Assembly: GCA_018292915.2 (NCBI GenBank)
Contig: JACVVK020000195.1
Location: 293,501 to 357,500 of the forward strand
DNA: 64,000 bases
Source of the DNA: Batillaria attramentaria
Taxonomy: Eukaryota > Mollusca > Gastropoda > Batillariidae
Reading direction: 5' to 3'
Below the pieces are notes generated by a model, which searched no databases, had not been told where the DNA came from, and worked only from the letters and a program-made list of their open reading frames with translations. Position 1 is the stretch's first letter. Every line of letters begins with the position of its first letter. Shown in pieces: positions 1-13,610 of the stretch. Made by a program: the position numbers and the translations under genes.

Positions 1-3000
1 TGTCATTTCACATCACTATAAATGCAAATCGAAACACAACAGGGGATTAACAAAGCATGATGTATTCTTTGTAAAAAAAAAAAAAAACCAAACAAAACTT
101 CTCTTAATGGTGAAAAAACTGGGCTAAGATACTTTTCCTCTTGGTGATTTAGTTCCGTCAGTGTAAGTAACAGGCTTCAATAACCTGTGAATTTATGTTG
201 CAGTTGTGTTATTAGGTCCACGACTCTCAACAAGGAGATTACGTCCATCAAGTCAAGTAAGTGAACGTCAGGATATATTTCACTGGAAGGGTGTGGGTCC
301 CAAAGACTGCATTACACTCAAAGTGGACTTAACCAAGCTTGGTAAATGGGTATAAAGCATCATGGATTTGCAAAGTGCTTAAGCCCTTCTTCCCTAAGCC
401 AACTGTCTATACCACAATACACAAATCTACTGTCAAACAGAAGAATGGTGTAAGTGCTTATATAATCCATGACGCAGAGGCTGTTTTACCGATTGACTAA
501 GGGAGATGAACGTGTGACATCATGAAAACAGAACCCTGATACTATGTCCAGACCACCAGCTGACATCAAGTTATCATCAAATATCTGACTAGATAGCTGA
601 TTCCATTTAAACTTATCTAGAGCAGGCCTCCAAAAGCATATGGACAGGGACACACACACACACACACACACACATATTCCATATTACCATGCAACAGCTG
701 GAGCACAGGAAATATAATAATCTGAGTATTAAAAACAATTCCCTTCCTCTGTACCACAGGAGAAACTCTACACACAGGGCTGAAAATTATTTCAGTATGC
801 ACACCAGTTTCTCACAAAGCTGCATGGAGAGCTAACACATTCTGACACTCTAAGCTGACTGTTGTCATAACTGCAAACACAACACCCAAAAAAACACACA
901 AATCACCTTCAACATAACACACGTTTCAGAAAGGAGATAAAATCACTGTTCTAACAATCTTTAACTAGCACTGTCGCTTCCCTTTGAGTCAGCGCTGAAA
1001 ATCCTATGTGTCACTGAGTTCAAGAGTGAGTGGTGGCAGGGGGAGGAGGGCGGGGGTGTGGTTGTAGCAACAACCAAAAACCTAAAACAAAATTAACCAC
1101 CCAAGGAGAACCTACCAAATTCTGACAACACTCACCAATGCTGTGTGAAGTACCTGGATATATCGTAAGAATTCACAAATAGGGTGCCGCAAATATACTA
1201 GCCCTGTCAAACTGACTACGAAAAGTGTTGATTCTGAGCTCATGTTACTGTTACACTTGTTCCCATTATAAATGATTACAAAGTGTCTAAAGGCAATAGT
1301 GCATACACGTTTCACTGTGAATCCATGCATCCAGTTTTCTTATCATACACAGCATGGGAATACACTACAGTAGAATTTAGTCATAGCCGTACCGTTACAT
1401 GTCTGTAAAACATTACAAGTGTCACAGCACAACAAAATACACTAGGACTAGTAGGAGCAAACTGTAATTACTACACACATCGGATCTAAACACAGGTCAT
1501 TTGGATTTAGACAAAGGTCAATCAGATCTAGACACAAGTAAAAAATATACATGTGCTTTGTCTGGGGCACCTCTGCAATGTATTTGCTGTTTTGTGAGTT
1601 AACACTGGTATTTCACTGGTTGTACCAAGTAAATATGATTACATTCTGATAAATATCTGACCTCCTTAGGTAGTAACACTGATACAGATGTTCAGAGTTA
1701 AATAAGGAAACGCATGCATACACACTTGGTGATACACTGTATTCACAGACCATTTTTGTGGCCAGAACATAAATGAAATTCACAGCAAACTCCACACTAC
1801 ATTTCCAAAATAGATCACACAAGCATTCAGCGCTGAATTGAACAACCTAGATCTGTCTGCTGAGGTAAGATTCAGCTAGTAAATTTTTTTTTTTTAAAAT
1901 AGAGATGCTAAAAAAAAATTGTAGCTAGTAAATTTTTTTTTTTTTTTTAAATAGAGATGCTAAAAAAAAATTGTCGCTTTTCGTTGTTGTTTTCCCAGAG
2001 AGAAAACACAACAATTTAAAAAAACATCAACAACATTAAAGCATTTTCCCCCTGCACGACTGCAGAGAAAGTGGAATACCTGAAGAGAATTGTTTTTCCT
2101 CTGAAGAATTGTTCTAATTTTGCTACTGTTAGCCGCTGACAGATCTAAGTTGTTACACCAGTACACTGTACTCAGACATCTGATAAACTTTTCCACAATA
2201 GTTCTTACTTGGTCCCCATAGGAATACATTTATCTAGTGAATGGAACACAGTAAAAATATATATGCACATAAATGCACCCTGAATTCGTTTGTGTACACA
2301 GTACAGGGAACTTACAAGTACAGTGCGTCTGTATCATAATTTATATGTTCTCTGCACAATATGCATGAAAACTTCAACAACAATAAACATTATCATCTCA
2401 TAATAAAGATGAGGCACATCCAGTCACTCCAGTCAAAGGCAAGGTATCTTCAAGCAACTGAAAATGCAAGGGAAGGTAACTACGTACAAACCACAAGTGA
2501 TGTTCCTTGCATTAAATGCTGGTTTGACTGAATTTCTTTTCTTTTTTTAAATTCAAGTTGGAAAACGTTGACGTAAATGAAGTAGTCTGTTGGGAAAGAA
2601 GCTGAGTGATGATTTATTTGGGTACTTTAGAAAAATCCAGGAAACGCCGAAGAAGAAGACAAACTTTACAAAACAAATCTTGGCCGTAACAATTTTCTCA
2701 AATGTTTGCACTGGAAAGTCTTGAAGCCATGCTAACTGACCAATGCATACGCCTGTTCATTCCAGACCGCCAGTTTGTGTTTACAGATATAACACAGGCT
2801 GATTCACTCGTAAGACTCAAGCACATTATTGTGAGCTTGGGAATACATGTACCTGTACCTACGTTGACTGAGAGTCGCTGCAAGCATGACAGAGATACAG
2901 AACTGACCAAAACAGAAATCAGTTTACATGAACTCTGACCAGAAATGCATCTCTGTAGCACCCACCATCTGTGGTAAAAGTCTGTACTTCAGGTCAGTCC

Positions 3001-3373
3001 AAAAAAATAGGATGAAAAACTTTAACATTTCATGGCAAAAAGTGTGAGAAATTGTTCAAGAACATGCAAATAAAAATTCTGTGATCAGTGTTCCACTGAA
3101 AGAGTAGAAAAAATGCTTGGCCTACAGTAAGGCATTTGGTGAACAAAAACAGTTGAACAAAAAATACACACTACTGTATCGAAGAGATACAGAAATAACA
3201 GACAATTAAACATTTGTTGTTAAATTAAAACACTATAGATAACGATAATACATGTTACTGTGTGATTAAAAACTAGTTTCCAGCATACCGTACGCCGTTT
3301 CAAGATACCGAAATTACCTGTACAGCATTTCACTGCAAAAGCCTAGCAGCAAAATACATATACGAGGAGAGAG

Positions 3374-3431
<58 letters not shown>

Positions 3432-6400
3432 GAGAAAGAGAGAATCTTACATCATCATGTATGTAGTACCACTGACTGAAAAACATGCAAAATTGCCATT
3501 TATTCATGCCTTGCATACACGCACTTCAAGTAAAGAACAGAGCCATTATATAAAGAAATCAACAAAGATGACTCATTTCATCCTTCAAGTTCTGAAACGA
3601 AAGTCATTACAAAGAAGCTGACCTTCGCTGTCCAGTTTGCAGACTGATTCTAAACCACAAAATGGTCAGGCAATCAAAAGTGCAGGGGTCTGAGTATATG
3701 TGCAATGTGACAATGGTGAATTCTTGGACGTACATTCCTCTCTCTCGTGTGAAGTGACGGTGATGGAGAAAAATGACTACATGTACCAACAAAACAAGAC
3801 CAGAACTAAGGTGATAACAAGACAAAATGGCTGCCAAAGTGAAGTTTGGTGAGGAGTAAAACTATATTACAATAATATTAACATGTTTGTACAGCTTGAG
3901 AGAACACATACCAACATGGACAGACTGGCCAATCACATAAACAGAAACACAGGAGGTTTCATTACATGTGCTGTAATTTCATCTCTGAAGAGGAAGTCAA
4001 GTTTTGAATGTATGTATGCAAAACCAGGCAACAGCAGAGCATATATATCCACCTCAGGGACCAAAAGACTACTCTGGTTCAAGGGCGTCCCTGGCTCTGT
4101 GAAAGTGGCAGAATGGGAACGTCCCATCACCTACCCAGCCTGTAAAGTTTATCTCTCTCACAAAGTTGAAAACAGGAAACTAGACAGTCATTAATATCAT
4201 CATTACAGTTCCCCAATGATTTGTATCACATGATTTTTATGGCTCAGATACTGCCGCCGACTGTTGCACGCCTTTCTTGTGTCATCTTTTGTGCAGTTTC
4301 TGACTGGTTTCAGACATAAAATGCACAGAAAGAGATCTTGGTGAGCGCTGTGATTTGTGTTCTTTTTAATCAAAAGCTCTCTCTCTCTGATAAAGTGCTG
4401 ACACCCCTGTGGTATGTGCTTTGGATTGAGAGTTCAATGCTAGCTGCATATGACCCCCCCCCCACCCAAAAAAAAAAAAAAAAAAAAAACCCCAAAAGAA
4501 AACAAAAAACCCCAAACAACAACAACAACAACAACAACAAAAAAAAACAACAAAAAAACAAACAAACCGCAAAACAGAAAAATCAGAAAAACATGCATTT
4601 TCGGGCAAAGAGTTGGGATTCAATAATTTCATTAATCATTTTCCTTATGGTATCCTTATATGGTGGAAAAAGGTAAATCCGCAAACAACCCACTCACCAA
4701 CCAACCTCAGAAACAATGCTTCAAGCAGACTATAGCTAACCAAGCCACTACAAACTTTACCTGACTACAGTCTGGCTATGTGCATTTCTGAAATCTGTTG
4801 CATACTGACTCAAGTGACAGAAAAAAAAAAAAAAAAAAAACCCACAGAGAGAGAAATGGGTCCATGAACAGCATGAAGAGTCTAATCCCTGAGGCATGTT
4901 TCAATATCAGTCTGGCAAACGGTGAAGAAATCCATTATGTAATCAAGTTGGAGTGATGAGGGTGGGAGGGAGGGAGGTATGGAGGTAACACAGCAAAAGA
5001 GATGAGCATGATCCTTGATAGCACCTCTAACAGTCCGGGATTCAGACCGTCAAAAACACAGGGTCAAGCCTTGAGTAAGACAGACCAGTTCAATTCTAGA
5101 CTCATCTGGTCAATAAAAATAAAAGAATAATGAAACTTGGATAATGATAATAATGACAGTAATAATAAATAATAATCCATTAATAATGAATACATTAACA
5201 TAATAAGTAATAATAAAAGTACTGGATGACTGAAATGTACTGAATGAATTTAAGTCATGTGTGTCCACTCTACTTCTACGGGCAATGTATTCAGATCTGT
5301 CACAGCAATAACAACAACAACAAAAAAGGAGGAGGCAAACAAAAAGAAAGAAATAAAGACAAGTCAGTACTGGGATAGAGAGACAACCATTAAAAAAATA
5401 ACCCAAACGTGTAACATTAAGGGCTTCCAATCTTCACATGTTGAGCAGATGCGAGCAAAGACAATTTTAGTTCTGCAAGTACCAACAGGCAGAGATCAAA
5501 ATTTAGTTCTCCTGCAACGCGTCAGAGCAATGTCGGTAACTTTGGGCCCAATATCCCTCGGTTTGAACACGGGACATATAACCATGAAACCAGACACTGG
5601 AAATCACATTTGAATGATCCCCCTTCTGTGTTCCTCCAATCATTTAGTTCTAAAGTGATCAACAAATTTTTCTCTTCCGTGAGAATGATGGTACACGTTT
5701 TTTGCATTGAGTTCTCCCAGGAATAATAAGAAAACGACCCTATAAAAACACTTAAAACCATCAGTGGGCGGTGAGTTGTGGTGATAGTGTGCTGGCCAAG
5801 TCGGATGTTAGGTGAGAATGCGGGAATGAACAAAAGCAAAGTTGGTCAGTGTCTGTACACATACACATACACTGTGTAAGTCTTCAATAAATAATTATGC
5901 CACATGCAGTAGAAAAATATAAAACACATTCTGTGATCAATGAAGGCTTGGACGAACACATGTATACACAACGGAACATGCCGAAGAGAAGAGAGAACAG
6001 GCTGGAAAAGAACTCGCTACACGTATCACCTGTGTTAAAGATCGCAATAACAAACCCCCACCCACATCAAGCCCCCACCTCAACAATCAAGATGTACCCT
6101 GTACAAACCCGATCTACTGAGAAACAACCCCTTGCAGATGAAACAATCTGCCATTTTGTGGTACTGCGAGGCTGAACAGATCACATGTGGGATGTGACCT
6201 AACATCGGGGGTGGGATGGGGTGTGGAGAGGAAAAACATAGCCCCAAAAACTCAAAAACGATATGAATAGTTTAAAAGAAAACTCGAATGTGACTAGAGA
6301 CATGATTCTGCGAATGGGGTTACTGTTTTGGCCGTAGAAAAACATTCCAGATGCACACATACGTGCACACACACACACACACACACACAAGGCCTACAAA

Positions 6401-6966
6401 TGAAAGTAAAAATCTATTTCTAAATGGATCATCCTGGAAAACGGAATGAGAGAAAATGCCTGTCAATATTTGTAACCTTAGAAAAACAAAGAAGCCGGAG
6501 CCGTGCAAAGGCGAGTTACCAGTTTCTTTGCAACCTAACTCCAGTAAAACCAAACGTCATCATGAACATTGACCTCTGTATCAATGGCCATCCCACACTG
6601 AAGCCAACCCTTGAGTATTCTGACTGCCTGCCTCTTTGGGAGCTTGTAAACTACTCATTGTTGATAGCTGCCAAAAGTTGCCCGCTATTCAGGGCATAAT
6701 GTACACTGGCTGGTTGTCAAACAAACATGAAAAGTGTGTCAGAGAACTGAAACTATCTTAGAAGGTCCAGACAACACCTTGGGAAAGTTTTTTTAAAAAA
6801 AAGAAAAAAAAAAAACCTTGGAAATTTCCAGCCCTCCTCTGATCCTCATAAAATGCATCCGACATACGAGACGGCAGTACAAACTACACCACCACCTGAA
6901 AGCTGCTTTCTTTTAACACAGTTGAACAGACAGAACACAAGTGCAATGATGCAGGTGTTTAACTCA
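1..6966. other. 3' flank or long 3' UTR of the PPM1E/F-like gene; no gene seen
   Basis: I recognise no coding exon on either strand here. Open frames of 60-118 codons exist (for example around 2702-2938, 3883-4194 and 5257-5613) but show no domain, no codon structure and no consistent splice signals. On the minus strand, AATAAA hexamers lie at 3504-3499 and 2618-2613, so part of this stretch could be the 3' UTR of the phosphatase that ends at 6967. It also holds A-rich tracts near 4468 and 4822 and a (TG)n array at 3376-3429. Confidence 0.5.
3376..3429. repeat. (TG)n microsatellite
   Basis: About 27 uninterrupted TG units, preceded by a short GA stretch and followed by a GA-rich stretch. Confidence 0.97.
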
Positions 6967-8129
6967 CTACCTCAAAAACTTCTGTTTGTTTGACTGCAAG
7001 GTGTGATGGTCGTATTGGGGATGCAGGCGTAGTGAGGTAGCTGAGAAAGGAGCTGCTGTTGTTGACAGAGGCTTCAAACCTCTGCTTGGAAGTCTCGGGA
7101 ACGCGTTGTGAAGACGAGCAGACGTGTCTCGAACAGAGAGCAGGTCACCACGCTGGTCCGGAGCGTTTTCGTTTCCAGCATCGGAGCCACCGTCTGACAT
7201 CCGCTGTAAAATATCCTGGAGAGGAGTGTGCATAGATTCAAAGTCATGCGAGGGGTCGAAAGAGGAGTAAGATATGTCATCGATCAAAAACTCTGGATGT
7301 TTCAGACCTGAGGCGTCTGTTGTTGCTGCTGCTGCTGAATCAGGAGACCCTATCATGAAGTGGCCTCTTCGCTTCTTGCGAGTTAGGCGAGTCCTCGGCT
7401 TTCGTCTTGTGGGCCCCGCACGCCTCGTGCTGCCTTTAGAGCCAGGTTTCCGTTTTTGATTGTGGTCCCTGTTTGAGTCTGACACCTCTGCCTTTGTGAC
7501 CTGACTAGTTTTCCCTGTCATCTCCCCTTGCTCCTGCTTCAGGGGAACTAACTGCTGCCTCTTTTGGCCTGTCCTCAAAGCTCGGAGATTTGGCAGGAAA
7601 AACCCAGCCTGTCTCTCCAGCTGGCATGGAAACTCGCATAGAATCTGCTGACCATGCTGAGTTGTTCCTGCCGTCTTAACCTGAGTACCGTCAACGTTAT
7701 CTACAGCCGACCCAGAGCTGTTGATAGTGAGTCTGGAAGTGCCAGATGTGATCGAGTCCCCGCTGCCAGTTTGGCTTCCTGAGATTTCAGACGCAGAGTC
7801 CTCGTGGTCTCCGTTTGCACGCACGAATCGGAACCCTTCTGAATTCACACCGACGGGTTTGGCAACATCCTTCCGGAAGAATACGACCACCACGGAGATG
7901 TTGTCGCTCGAGCCAAGTTCTTTGGCCTTCAGGACCAAGTGCTTGGAGACTCCCGCGTGGTGGTTAGGGTGCTGCCGGAGGTACTGGTGCACCACGACCG
8001 GGATGTCTGGAGCAGAAAGAACGTCCCATAGTCCATCGCAGCCCAACACCATGTAGTCTTCGGAGCCAGTCCGGGTGAAGGTAGTGACATCCGCATCACT
8101 GCAAAGGAATGGCTTTTGGCTAGCGTCAC
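6967..8129 (-). CDS. Last exon of the PPM1E/F-like gene: end of catalytic domain plus long basic tail
   Basis: This 1163-nt exon starts after the acceptor AG at 8131-8130 and ends at a TAG at 6969-6967. It carries the CDGLWDV and SSDNIS metal-site motifs, then about 300 residues of low-complexity tail. The tail is Ser/Gly/Thr-rich first, then strongly basic ([16 protein letters not shown], a likely nuclear localisation signal), then Ser/Asp-rich ([17 protein letters not shown]). Vertebrate PPM1E has a long C-terminal extension with a nuclear signal while PPM1F does not, so the architecture looks more like PPM1E even though the catalytic core matches PPM1F well. Confidence 0.9.
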
Positions 8130-10844
8130 CTGCAGCACAAATCAGAGTATGACCTCCTGGTGAACAAGAAGGAAAATATAACCTCCTATCTGCAAAAGCC
8201 AGAAGTAAAAGTTTTCAAAGTTGATCCTCTGATAATCATAAACCAAACACTTGTAATACCTCCGGATGCCTGAACATACAAGTATGAAACAAACAAAATA
8301 ATGAGCGCTAGTCACTTGGATACACTCTGACAATGCCTAGAAGCATGAACCAGTTATGATGATGAATGTTACAGAATTATATACGCTCTGACAGAAGCCA
8401 TGAAAAAATGTTAAAAAGTGTTCATAGAGGAAGTGAAAGAGCAGCTTACCTATTGCTCGGGACACTGATATATTGCCGTTGACCCTCCAGACCCCTAAAT
8501 TACGAGTGACGACCCCACCAAGGTTTTCAATGCGTTTCCTCTCGTCCTGTAAACCAGCATCAAGTAAAGCTGCTCAAGAACAAGCCAAATTGAATGTTAA
8601 CATTTAGAACAGACAAAAACAACACAGGCAACAGAACTGCCCAAGCCCAAAACCACTGAAGACTGGCTGAGAGGTCAAACTCAAAACACGCAATACGGAG
8701 AGTACCTGATGCTGGCTAGCTGCACGTAGGTCAGCTGTTTGAGAATACTGGGCCATTTGTGAACAAATTGAGCCATATGAGGATAGGGGTGGGTGGGTGT
8801 TTGGGGGTTTAACGTCCTTTTCCGCCACGATGAAAAAGCCAGCACAAATATTTGGCCCCAGCCGGGATCGAACTCACGACCCGAGCATTAGAAGTCCAAC
8901 GCTCTACCATTCGACCACCCCGGCTCCCCTCCATATGAGGATAGAATCAATTTTTCCACCAGCAGAAAACAAAATGTTTCCCAACAGAATTTTCATCGTA
9001 TGTCACAAAAAAATCATTCAATGGACGCCTGATGACAACAATAATCCATGGACAGAACTAGCCGATGCCTGGATATATGTGGAACGAAGTCCGAGTCCTT
9101 ACATCACCCGCACTATTAGCACTGTCAGGCAATTTATCAGTTCATCAGATCTGGCAAATAAATCAATGGCTGACCTCTCTCTCGGGTTTGTGAGGCTCCA
9201 TGACTGTCACTGCTCGACCGTCCCGCACCAGCAGGGCCTGAGAATCCCCAAGCCAACCCACGTAGCATTTATCCTCACGGAAAAGCACAGTCACTCCTGT
9301 GGTTCCGCTCCGCAATTTCTGTGAAATATAGGTTGTTTCTGCCGGTCAATGGTAACATGGAATTTTGGTGTAACTAACTGAGGATAGTGTACGAGAAGTG
9401 TTCAATGCATGTCATTCCATGCTATATATTTCAAATCTAGTTCTGAAAAAATTTCAAAATGACACTGACATGCATTACTGCAAGATTTTTAACACCCAAA
9501 AATCTTGTGATCCACAAATCTGTAACTAGCATGTATGTCACAAGATTAGCATTTAAAAAACAAGAAAATTGTCAAAATATACCTGGCACCATCATGAACA
9601 CTTCTAAACAGACTGCAATGCAAAACCAAGGGAAGCCACTCTCGCTTTGTTACCATCTGACTTCTTCAAGTGAAGGTGGATATTTGCAAGAATAGAGGCA
9701 GTTTCCGTTACAGTACTTCCCCTTTCCGAATATACAACCAGTGTAATGAATGCTTCAGTTACTGCGGTTTGTATGTAAGTTTCCAAGGTTACCTCTCTTA
9801 CTCTCAGTGATCATTTTTCGTTGAAAATCTATGGGTGAAATGGCCCACTGTGACCAACTTCTATGGGCCATTTCCAAATTTTATGGGTCATTCTAAAACG
9901 GAACCGAACAAATGAAAAAGCACATAATTTAAATTATATAAACTCTGACTGAGTTACTGGGGTCACCTTAATGTTTGTGGAAAATTCTCCTGTTCGGCAC
10001 ACAACTTTTCGTGTATGAAAAGCGCTCCAAAACGAGGCTCTGGGGTAGACGAACGATTGCTTCTGATTGGGCAGACCAGACCACCTGATTGTAGTGTCAT
10101 CCAGTGAGATTTTACGTAACAATAGCTGTCGCTGGGTAGCAGACAAATTTTGTTGGGGAGTCTTCAGACTGTGTGAGCGCACATGACTCTGTGTCGAAAC
10201 TTTTGTGTATAATGATGCGCCGATCGGCGCACAGCTTAAGATTTTTATGGGTCATTTTTTTTATTTATGCACCAATGGCGCAAGGCGTGGACATAAAATG
10301 ATCACTGTACTCTTAATTATAGAAACTGTGCCCTCAAAAAGATCACAACGGAAATGAAAAAGTAACTATAAGGAATCCAATGGCAGGGGTACCTGTTTTG
10401 AGCATTTGTCAATGAACTGCTTGTCCGTTTGCGTGTATGCCCTCCTCAGCGCCAGCTCGGGATCGGAACTGAAGCTGGCGTCGCGGGTCAGATTTGCGTG
10501 AAGCTGAGAGGCAGCAAACATGGCTGCCTCAGGTCCCCCGTGGCCGTCAAACACGGCGTAAAATGACTGACTAGGGCTGTCCTGGGTCAGATGAGAAATA
10601 CGAATACCAATCCCATGACAGAAATAATCCAAATGATAACACGACTTGAATATCATTTAACAATGTTTGCACCCTTCTGTGGTCACAGTCACAATGGTCT
10701 AGATTCAACTTCTTTCTTCAACATATCTGAGAACTATGTCTTCACAGAAGCTTTCATCATCGTTTCCTACCACTCGTTTGTTTTTACTGTTGTTGTTTTA
10801 ATGGTATGTTTTCAGTGCTGTGCTGTGCAACATTATGAATGGAT

Positions 10845-10883
<39 letters not shown>

Positions 10884-11802
10884 AGGGGGGGGGGACCATC
10901 TGTGGATAATGATATTCCTTCACATACACTGCAGGGCAGCAACGACACTCTACCATTTCATTCTTTCATAGAATTTTAACATAACCCATAACAAAACATG
11001 TACTGTATGTACACACACATTCACACACAAAAGAACAGATACTAACCTGCAGCTTAAAAAGTGTGTTGAGATCGGAGACAATGACGTGCCGGTCTTCCAT
11101 CTTTCGACGAGTGTTCTTTATCGCGTGCGCAAACACGGGGAAGACACGGGGCAGGGGGCGAATGGAGGCGGGCAGCTGCTGACTCCATTCGTGGCAAACT
11201 ACAAACACTTGCTGTGCTACCTCTTGCTGTAACTGCAGCATATCAATCTCTGAAAAGACAATATATATATATACGATGCACATATTCTTCAATAGTTTGT
11301 GGCTCTTCAGCTGCTCGATGTCCTGTTGACACACAACAGCATATTACGAAATTTTGACCATCAGTAGTGTGTACTGTACCACTTTTCACAAATCTTAACA
11401 CCTGACCCTAAGTACATACATGTAATGCAAACTGCAATTTTTTTTTCTCTCGAATGTATATATATATATTACACAAGCATGAAGTTGTTTGACATTTTTC
11501 ACGAACAGCTTGTATGGCCTTGACCTTTACTAAAGGTCATTGAATACAGGTATGTCAATAAAGGTCTCATCAATGTCTCTCACCACAGAAAGTTTTATGC
11601 CTGTGGTGTTTGTAGATTCTGAGAAAAAATAATGCCTATGCTAAATTTCTAAACAGCCAGCTTTAATGACCTTGATTTCGAGTCAAAGTCACTGAAAATG
11701 GTATGTCTTGAAAGGTCTTATGGTTTATCAGCACACCAAGTTGGGTGCCTCTGCTTTTGATACATTGTAAGAAAATGACAAAGTTAAGGTTTTTGGCGAC
11801 AG

Positions 11803-11837
<35 letters not shown>

Positions 11838-13532
11838 TGACAGTGGGTCAATACATAGACTTTATCAAACAAAGATGCTTTTAAAGTACTGCACTTTATG
11901 GCCATGAGGACAATTTTCTACTGTATGGAATAAAGTGAGCGTTACATTGCAGTTACACTGTGCTAAGGCCAGGTCAAACTGTGAATGTGAGCTGTGTCTA
12001 GTGACCTTGCAGTAGATATACAGAACAGCTGTGTCGCTAATCTCATGCCATGCACGCATACAGCTTCCTCACCGGACTTCCTGCAACTGAAGTCCGTTGT
12101 CGTTTACATCGCCAAATAATGTAATGCTTCCTTGTACATATGTGGCCCCTTACTGCAAAGATGCAGTGATTGTTGACTCTCTCATATGGGTGCATACTTT
12201 ACAATGACTTGTCAATTTCCTGCACCCTTCAACCCGCCTCCCCCCCCCCCCCCCTCTCTCTCTCTCGCTTTCTTTCTCAATCCTTCGCTGGGGTGACTGA
12301 CTGCAAAGACGCAGTGCACTTAACAATTATTTGTCAAAGCTCAAAATGGTCCAAGATCCGAAAGGAGAAAAAGTGTGTGGCATATGTATACATGTACATG
12401 TACTGATTTAGTGACAAAGTGCCAAAGCCACAAGTGCGCGTCTGCAAGAGAGACATGTTATGCAAAGGGTGTCTAAGAGGCATGCTCCTAGCCCCAGAAT
12501 TAAAAAAAACAAAAACAACTAAAATCTGTGCAATTTAGTGCATTTTGGCAAGGGCATGATTGTAAGTGTTTCAGTGGAGGAAATACTTTTTTGGGAGGAA
12601 TTTTTTTTTTTTTTTTTTTAAAGAATTCAGACTAAAATCTGTGTAATTTGGCATGATTTTAACTACTTTAGACGTTGAAACACTTTCTGGGGGAGGAAAG
12701 GCGGAAATCCACCAAAAGGAAGATTTTAAGCCCTGTCTGTCCATTTCCTGCACCCACCAACAACTCCCATCCCTTGTTTTGTTGTTCTCCCTTTCCCTCT
12801 AATAGAACCTACGTGGGGGCAAAGAGTCTGACGATCCATCTGGCGGACTGGTGTTGTCGTAGAGACGGTGCAAGTCCAGTTTGGTGACGCGTTCGTATGC
12901 TGCCCTCGATATGTGTTCCGCCAGCCCATGCGGACACTCGCTGTAAACATAATAAAGTACATAACTTTATAAGTCTTACAACAGAAGACTATAAAGAGGG
13001 TGGAAAGTTGACTGAGCGTAACGTATCACGTGTGCAAGCAATAGGCTGCCACACCGGGGCTGTGTCAGTCGGTCTGCGCTGAAAATTATTTACCCTGGTT
13101 TCAGATGTACTGCTGTTGATGTGGAGTTTTATGTAATACATGTATATGATTTTGATAACAGCACAGGATGACATGCATTGTACATTTCTCTTGTGCTATG
13201 CTCAAACTCCAGTTAAGCCAAAATTCCATGACAGTGTTGTTAATGTTATGGACATAATTAAACATGAACTTACATCCTCAACATCATTACAAAAGTTAAA
13301 AAGTACTGTATTGTTGTTCCTTCTGCGGTTTACATTGTTTTCTATTGCGCGCATGCGTGCACACATACATGTAATAATAATAATAATAATAATTTATTTA
13401 TATAGCGCTGTAACCTACTTATAAGGCAGTTCTAAGCGCTAAAAGTACAGGTAAAATATAAGAGTCAAGGTTCAGGGCCAGGGCAACTGCATGTATGGTA
13501 CTTAATAAGGAGAAAGATGGAGGCACATACAC

Positions 13533-13610
<78 letters not shown>

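Noticed and set aside
2702..2938. 78-codon plus-strand frame
   Set aside because: No similarity recognised, no splice context, and an equally long frame lies on the opposite strand.
3883..4194. 103-codon plus-strand frame
   Set aside because: No domain or signal; unremarkable for a chance frame in a 64-kb window.
8787..8930. tRNA gene calls at SINE heads (also at 17.3, 39.0, 56.5, 57.8, 58.9, 62.7 and 63.7 kb)
   Set aside because: A and B boxes are present, but the acceptor stems do not pair properly and each head is fused to a SINE body with target duplications.
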